36,055 nt of DNA from Moraxella bovis. Lineage in GTDB: Bacteria; Pseudomonadota; Gammaproteobacteria; Pseudomonadales; Moraxellaceae. Made by a program: the position numbers and the translations under genes. This document shows positions 33,021 to 36,055 of this stretch, piece by piece. Below the pieces are notes generated by a model. The model was not told the DNA's origin. It made no database searches and saw only the letters and a program-made list of their open reading frames with translations. The stretch covers positions 1-36,055 of the forward strand of contig NZ_MUXV01000002.1 of NCBI RefSeq assembly GCF_002014975.1, read 5' to 3'. Position 1 is the first letter of the stretch. Every line of letters begins with the position of its first letter.

Positions 33021-33521
33021 ATGGGCATTCTAAAAAACACCCAAAAACCAACTTCCCAATCCACAAAAACACAGACGGCAACGAATGCTACCATTGACAT
33101 CGCTCAGATTCGTGAGTTGATTGAACTCATGGAAGAAAAAGATTTGGCAAACCTAGAACTGGGCAACGATGACAGCTATGTTCATCTGACCCGTAACGTG
33201 GCGGTGCAAACCGTTGCCGTCCCCCAAGCCGTCATTTCATCAAATAGCACCCCTGCTGTCGCCCCCACACCCAAAGCCCCAAGCGGTAAGGTTGAGACAT
33301 CACCCATGGTTGGGGTATTTTACTCCGCCCCTAGTCCGAACGACCCACCTTTTGTCAAAGTCGGTCAAAAAGTAGAAGCAGGCGACCAGCTTGGTATCAT
33401 CGAAGCCATGAAAATCATGAACCCCCTAGAAGCCACCCAAAGCGGTATCATTGAAGAGATTTTGGTGTCTAACGCTGACGTGGTGCAGTTTGGGCAACCT
33501 GTCATTCGCTACAAAGCCTAA
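33021..33521 (+). CDS. accB: Biotin carboxyl carrier protein of acetyl-CoA carboxylase
   Basis: AccB carries the biotin for the first step of fatty-acid synthesis. The 166-residue protein ends with a biotinyl domain whose acceptor lysine is Lys131 in EAMKIMN. It has an Ala/Pro-rich linker (about residues 70-95) and the N-terminal IAQIRELIELMEE. About 25 extra residues (Gln- and Thr-rich) precede the point where many family members begin. The ATG at 33021 has AAGGTGA upstream, so the extension is probably real. accC follows after 10 bases. Confidence 0.96.
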   Translation: MGILKNTQKPTSQSTKTQTATNATIDIAQIRELIELMEEKDLANLELGNDDSYVHLTRNVAVQTVAVPQAVISSNSTPAVAPTPKAPSGKVETSPMVGVFYSAPSPNDPPFVKVGQKVEAGDQLGIIEAMKIMNPLEATQSGIIEEILVSNADVVQFGQPVIRYKA

Positions 33522-33531
33522 CGGGTGAGTT

Positions 33532-34875
33532 ATGATTAAGAAGTTATTGATTGCCAACCGTGGCGAGATTGCCCTGCGTATCGTACGTGCGTGCAAACAG
33601 CTTGGCATACAGACGGTAGGCGTGTATTCATCGGCGGACAAGGATTTGATGCACCTGCGGTTTTGTGATGAAGCGGTCTGCATTGGCGATGCCCCATCCA
33701 CCCAAAGCTATCTGTCCATCCCTGCCATCTTGACCGCTGCCGAGATAACGGGGGCGGATGCCATTCACCCTGGTTATGGCTTTTTGTCCGAGAATGCCGA
33801 CTTTGCCGAGCAGGTCGAAGAAGCAGGGCTGACTTTTGTAGGCCCCCACCCTGACCACATCCGCCTGATGGGTAACAAGGTCTCTGCCATCAATGCCATG
33901 AAACAAGCAGGCGTACCCACTGTCCCTGGCTCAGTCGGTGCCATCACCCTACACAATGCCGAAGAGCAAGCTCGTGCCATCGGCTTTCCACTCATCGTCA
34001 AAGCGGCAGCTGGCGGGGGCGGTCGTGGCATGCGTGTGGTCGAGCGTTTTGAAGAGCTTATCAATCAAGTCCAAGCCGCCAAAACCGAAGCCAAAAACGC
34101 CTTTGGCGATGATACGGTCTATATGGAGCGGTTTTTGAAAAACCCACGCCACGTAGAAGTCCAAGTCCTAGGCGATGGCAATGGCAACGCCCTACATCTG
34201 TTTGACCGTGACTGCTCACTCCAACGTCGCCACCAAAAGGTGCTAGAAGAAGCCCCTGCCCCTGGCATTCCTGATGACATCAAACAGCCGATTTTAGATG
34301 CGTGCGTGCGTGCGTGCGAACAAATCGGCTATCGTGGGGCGGGGACGTTTGAGTTTTTGTATGAAAATGAGCAGTTTTTCTTTATCGAGATGAATACTCG
34401 TGTGCAAGTTGAGCACCCTGTGACCGAGATGATTACGGGTATTGATATCATTGTCGAACAACTTAAAATCGCCGCAGGTTATGGTCTGTCCTATCATCAA
34501 GATGAGATTACCATTCACGGTCATGCCATGGAATGCCGTATCAATGCCGAAGACCCCAAGACCTTTATGCCCTGCCCTGGTCGCATTGACAATCTATTCG
34601 CCCCAAGCGGTTCTGGCGTGCGTTTTGACAGTCATCTGTATCAAGGGTACAGCATTCCTAGCTACTATGACTCGATGATTGGTAAGCTCATCTGCCACGC
34701 CCAAACTCGCAAACAGGTCGTACAAAAAATGCTCCATGCCCTAGATGAACTCATCATCGAAGGCATTAAGACCAATACTGCCTTGCACCGTGATGTGATA
34801 TTGCAAGATGAAACCTTTACCGAAGAAGCCCAAAACATTCATTATTTGGAAAATCATTTATTAAAGAGCAACTAA
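33532..34875 (+). CDS. accC: Biotin carboxylase subunit of acetyl-CoA carboxylase
   Basis: AccC carboxylates the biotin on AccB using ATP and bicarbonate. The 447-residue protein is of normal length. It shows [14 protein letters not shown] at the start, [14 protein letters not shown] (about residues 80-93), the ATP-binding glycine loop [14 protein letters not shown], and the ATP-grasp and metal region [18 protein letters not shown]. Five tandem TGCG units occur at 34299-34318, inside CVRAC codons. GGGTGAG precedes the ATG. A strong bidirectional terminator follows. Confidence 0.97.
   Translation: MIKKLLIANRGEIALRIVRACKQLGIQTVGVYSSADKDLMHLRFCDEAVCIGDAPSTQSYLSIPAILTAAEITGADAIHPGYGFLSENADFAEQVEEAGLTFVGPHPDHIRLMGNKVSAINAMKQAGVPTVPGSVGAITLHNAEEQARAIGFPLIVKAAAGGGGRGMRVVERFEELINQVQAAKTEAKNAFGDDTVYMERFLKNPRHVEVQVLGDGNGNALHLFDRDCSLQRRHQKVLEEAPAPGIPDDIKQPILDACVRACEQIGYRGAGTFEFLYENEQFFFIEMNTRVQVEHPVTEMITGIDIIVEQLKIAAGYGLSYHQDEITIHGHAMECRINAEDPKTFMPCPGRIDNLFAPSGSGVRFDSHLYQGYSIPSYYDSMIGKLICHAQTRKQVVQKMLHALDELIIEGIKTNTALHRDVILQDETFTEEAQNIHYLENHLLKSN
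34299..34318 (+). repeat. Tetranucleotide repeat (TGCG)5 inside accC
   Basis: Five perfect TGCG units encode part of [10 protein letters not shown] change in unit number would shift the frame of an essential gene. Confidence 0.9.
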
Positions 34876-34896
34876 CTCATCACTTTTTAACAAACC

Positions 34897-34936
34897 AATA
34901 AAGAACCTTGGCTCTCACCAAGGTTCTTTATTATTA
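34897..34936. terminator. Bidirectional terminator between accC and the LysR gene
   Basis: AATAAAGAACCTTGG (34897-34911) pairs perfectly with CCAAGGTTCTTTATT (34918-34932) across CTCTCA. It serves two converging genes, and the LysR stop codon is at its edge. Confidence 0.9.
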
Positions 34937-35830
34937 CGCCTGATTCTCTTCACTCTGCACATCTTTAATGCCTAACATATCAAGTAAGGCATCTGTGCCT
35001 GAGGAGCGAGTTAGGTTAGGATTAATAACCAACCCCAAATGCCGTTGTAATTCGATGTTTTCTTTCAAATCAATCTTTACCAAATCTTGATTAATGAGTG
35101 TCTCAGGTAGCACCGACCAGCCCAGTCCCACAGACACGAGCATACGGATGGATTCTAACGGATTGGTACTCATGGTGGCAAAGGGGCGTAGGTTGTGCTT
35201 ATTAAACTCAGCCAAGGTAATCTGACTGGTAAAAGTATTCGCCGCAGGCAAAATCGAAGGATGACGTGCCAGTTGCAAGAGACTCACGGACGACTGCTGT
35301 GCCAATGGGCTTAGTACCCCCGTGACAAAATACAGTGGGTCAGACCACAGCGTATGATACGCCAGTCGTCTGTCAAAAGTCGGGGGTAAGGTCAAAAATG
35401 CCAATGCCACATCGCCTTCTAGCACCGCCTTGTGTGCCGTCTCGCTGTCCATGAACTGCACTTCTAACTGAACAGACGGATAGGTTTGGATAAACTGCTT
35501 TAAGACAGGGGGCAAGTGGTGCAGTCCGATATGATGACTGGTGCCGATGACCAGTCGCCCCGTCGCCACTTCCTTTGAGTAAAGCAGACTGGCTTTACAG
35601 CTTTCATAGTCTTCAAGCCATTTTTTAGCGTAGGGCAGTAGCTCATGAGCCGATGCCGTGGGGATAATGCCACGCCCGATGGTGTCAAACAGTGCCGTGC
35701 CAAACTCATCTTCTAAGCTCTTAATCCGCTTGGAAACGGCAGGCTGGGTAATAAACAGTTTCTCGGCAGCACCTGAGATACTGCCAGTTTGCATGACGGT
35801 GATGAACGTGGATAAATTGGTGGTATTCAT
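34934..35830 (-). CDS. LysR family transcriptional regulator
   Basis: The 298-residue protein has the LysR layout: an N-terminal winged helix-turn-helix (FITVMQTGSISGAAEKLFIT then QPAVSKRIKSLEDEFG, residues about 9-45) and a C-terminal effector-binding domain (about 90-290). The start at 35830 has AGGAGTG upstream. LysR regulators often control a divergent gene and themselves; the next gene rightward lies outside the window. The inducer is unknown. An inverted repeat in its promoter region is listed separately. Confidence 0.92.
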   Translation of the reverse strand: MNTTNLSTFITVMQTGSISGAAEKLFITQPAVSKRIKSLEDEFGTALFDTIGRGIIPTASAHELLPYAKKWLEDYESCKASLLYSKEVATGRLVIGTSHHIGLHHLPPVLKQFIQTYPSVQLEVQFMDSETAHKAVLEGDVALAFLTLPPTFDRRLAYHTLWSDPLYFVTGVLSPLAQQSSVSLLQLARHPSILPAANTFTSQITLAEFNKHNLRPFATMSTNPLESIRMLVSVGLGWSVLPETLINQDLVKIDLKENIELQRHLGLVINPNLTRSSGTDALLDMLGIKDVQSEENQA

Positions 35831-35862
35831 GTCGCACTCCTGCGTAAATGATTATCGTATTA

Positions 35863-35876
35863 TGACAAAGTTGTCA
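35863..35876. promoter_or_regulatory. Inverted repeat in the LysR gene promoter region
   Basis: TGACAA-AG-TTGTCA is a 14-base dyad, 33 bases upstream of the start codon. It overlaps a possible minus-strand promoter (CTGACA, then GATAAT about 15 bases on) and could be an operator for autoregulation. Confidence 0.4.
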
Positions 35877-36029
35877 GTACAATATTATACCAAATTTTTG
35901 GGGATTGGTAATAACTTTATTTACTTTTGGTTATGTTTTTTAAAAAATAAATAAGACAAAATGATTAAAATATTAGTTTAAGCGGTTTTCTAATAAATGT
36001 CTCACATCTGTCTTACTCCCATTAAATTG

Positions 36030-36038
36030 TGATACAAT
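36030..36038 (+). promoter_or_regulatory. Extended -10 box just before MITE copy F
   Basis: TGATACAAT fits TGn-TACAAT and ends two bases before the repeat begins at 36041, the same arrangement as at copy D. Confidence 0.45.
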
Positions 36039-36040
36039 AT

Positions 36041-36055
36041 TAGGGCGTGCCTGCC
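36041..36055 (+). repeat. MITE-like element, copy F, cut by the window end
   Basis: TAGGGCGTGCCTGCC is the left tip of the element family; the remainder lies outside the window. Confidence 0.75.

Noticed and set aside
1..36055. CRISPR array, prophage, tRNA or defence system
   Set aside because: No regularly spaced direct repeats, no integrase, transposase or phage genes, and no nuclease or helicase cluster beyond the housekeeping SbcCD and XseA were found by reading.

Overview
The window looks like a chromosomal segment from a Moraxellaceae bacterium, most like Moraxella. That placement is an inference from gene content, TTG and ATG starts, TACAAT-type -10 boxes and a high density of short dispersed repeats; no rRNA or tRNA gene is present to confirm it. 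Nearly every intact gene is housekeeping or core metabolism. I see no transposase, integrase, phage gene, CRISPR array or recognisable defence locus.

Layout, left to right. 85-5973 (+): a DUF493 protein, then the SbcD and SbcC double-strand-break nuclease. 6045-6607: a broken small secreted-protein gene. 6697-7731 (+): a PPK2 polyphosphate kinase. 7854-9397 (+): a FetAB-type ABC exporter whose ATPase gene is decayed and whose permease has an odd tail. 9399-10301 (+): a DUF815 ATPase. 10454-11206 (-): an ODP-type metallo-beta-lactamase-fold protein with a probable C-terminal frameshift. 11604-17328 (+): TsaB, UppP, RsmJ, a small membrane-gene relic, PurD and a CidA/CidB (LrgA/LrgB) pair. 17368-17935 (-): the relic of a WG-repeat protein. 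18114-21002 (+): the cydABX quinol oxidase operon, including a 43-residue CydX. 21354-27293 (-): a complete fructose PTS operon, fruB-fruK-fruA. 27808-28581 (-): a Nif3-like protein. 28970-32244 (+): XseA, a DMT exporter and a LOG-family hydrolase. 33021-34875 (+): AccB and AccC. 34934-35830 (-): a LysR regulator.

The genes cover DNA repair (SbcCD, XseA), tRNA t6A synthesis (TsaB), rRNA methylation (RsmJ), envelope lipid-carrier recycling (UppP), purine and fatty-acid synthesis (PurD, AccBC), respiration (CydABX) and fructose uptake. In the fructose operon one fused protein carries EIIA, HPr and EI, so a whole phosphorelay with its transporter and 1-phosphofructokinase is encoded together.

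Two things stand out. First, at least five complete or near-complete copies plus partial copies of a 130-262 bp element bounded by TAGGGCGTGCC...GGCACGCCCTA lie between genes. They have TA at both tips, share an internal core, differ by internal deletions, and sit at regulatory positions: inside the fru operon, at its promoter, and 2 bp after extended -10 boxes. They look like a non-autonomous TA-targeting MITE family, comparable in style to neisserial Correia elements. A second, palindromic repeat family accompanies them. Second, five loci carry single-base frameshifts or stops (6252-6267, about 8090, about 10463, 14340-14452, about 17801). This suggests ongoing gene decay, although indel errors in the assembly must be excluded.
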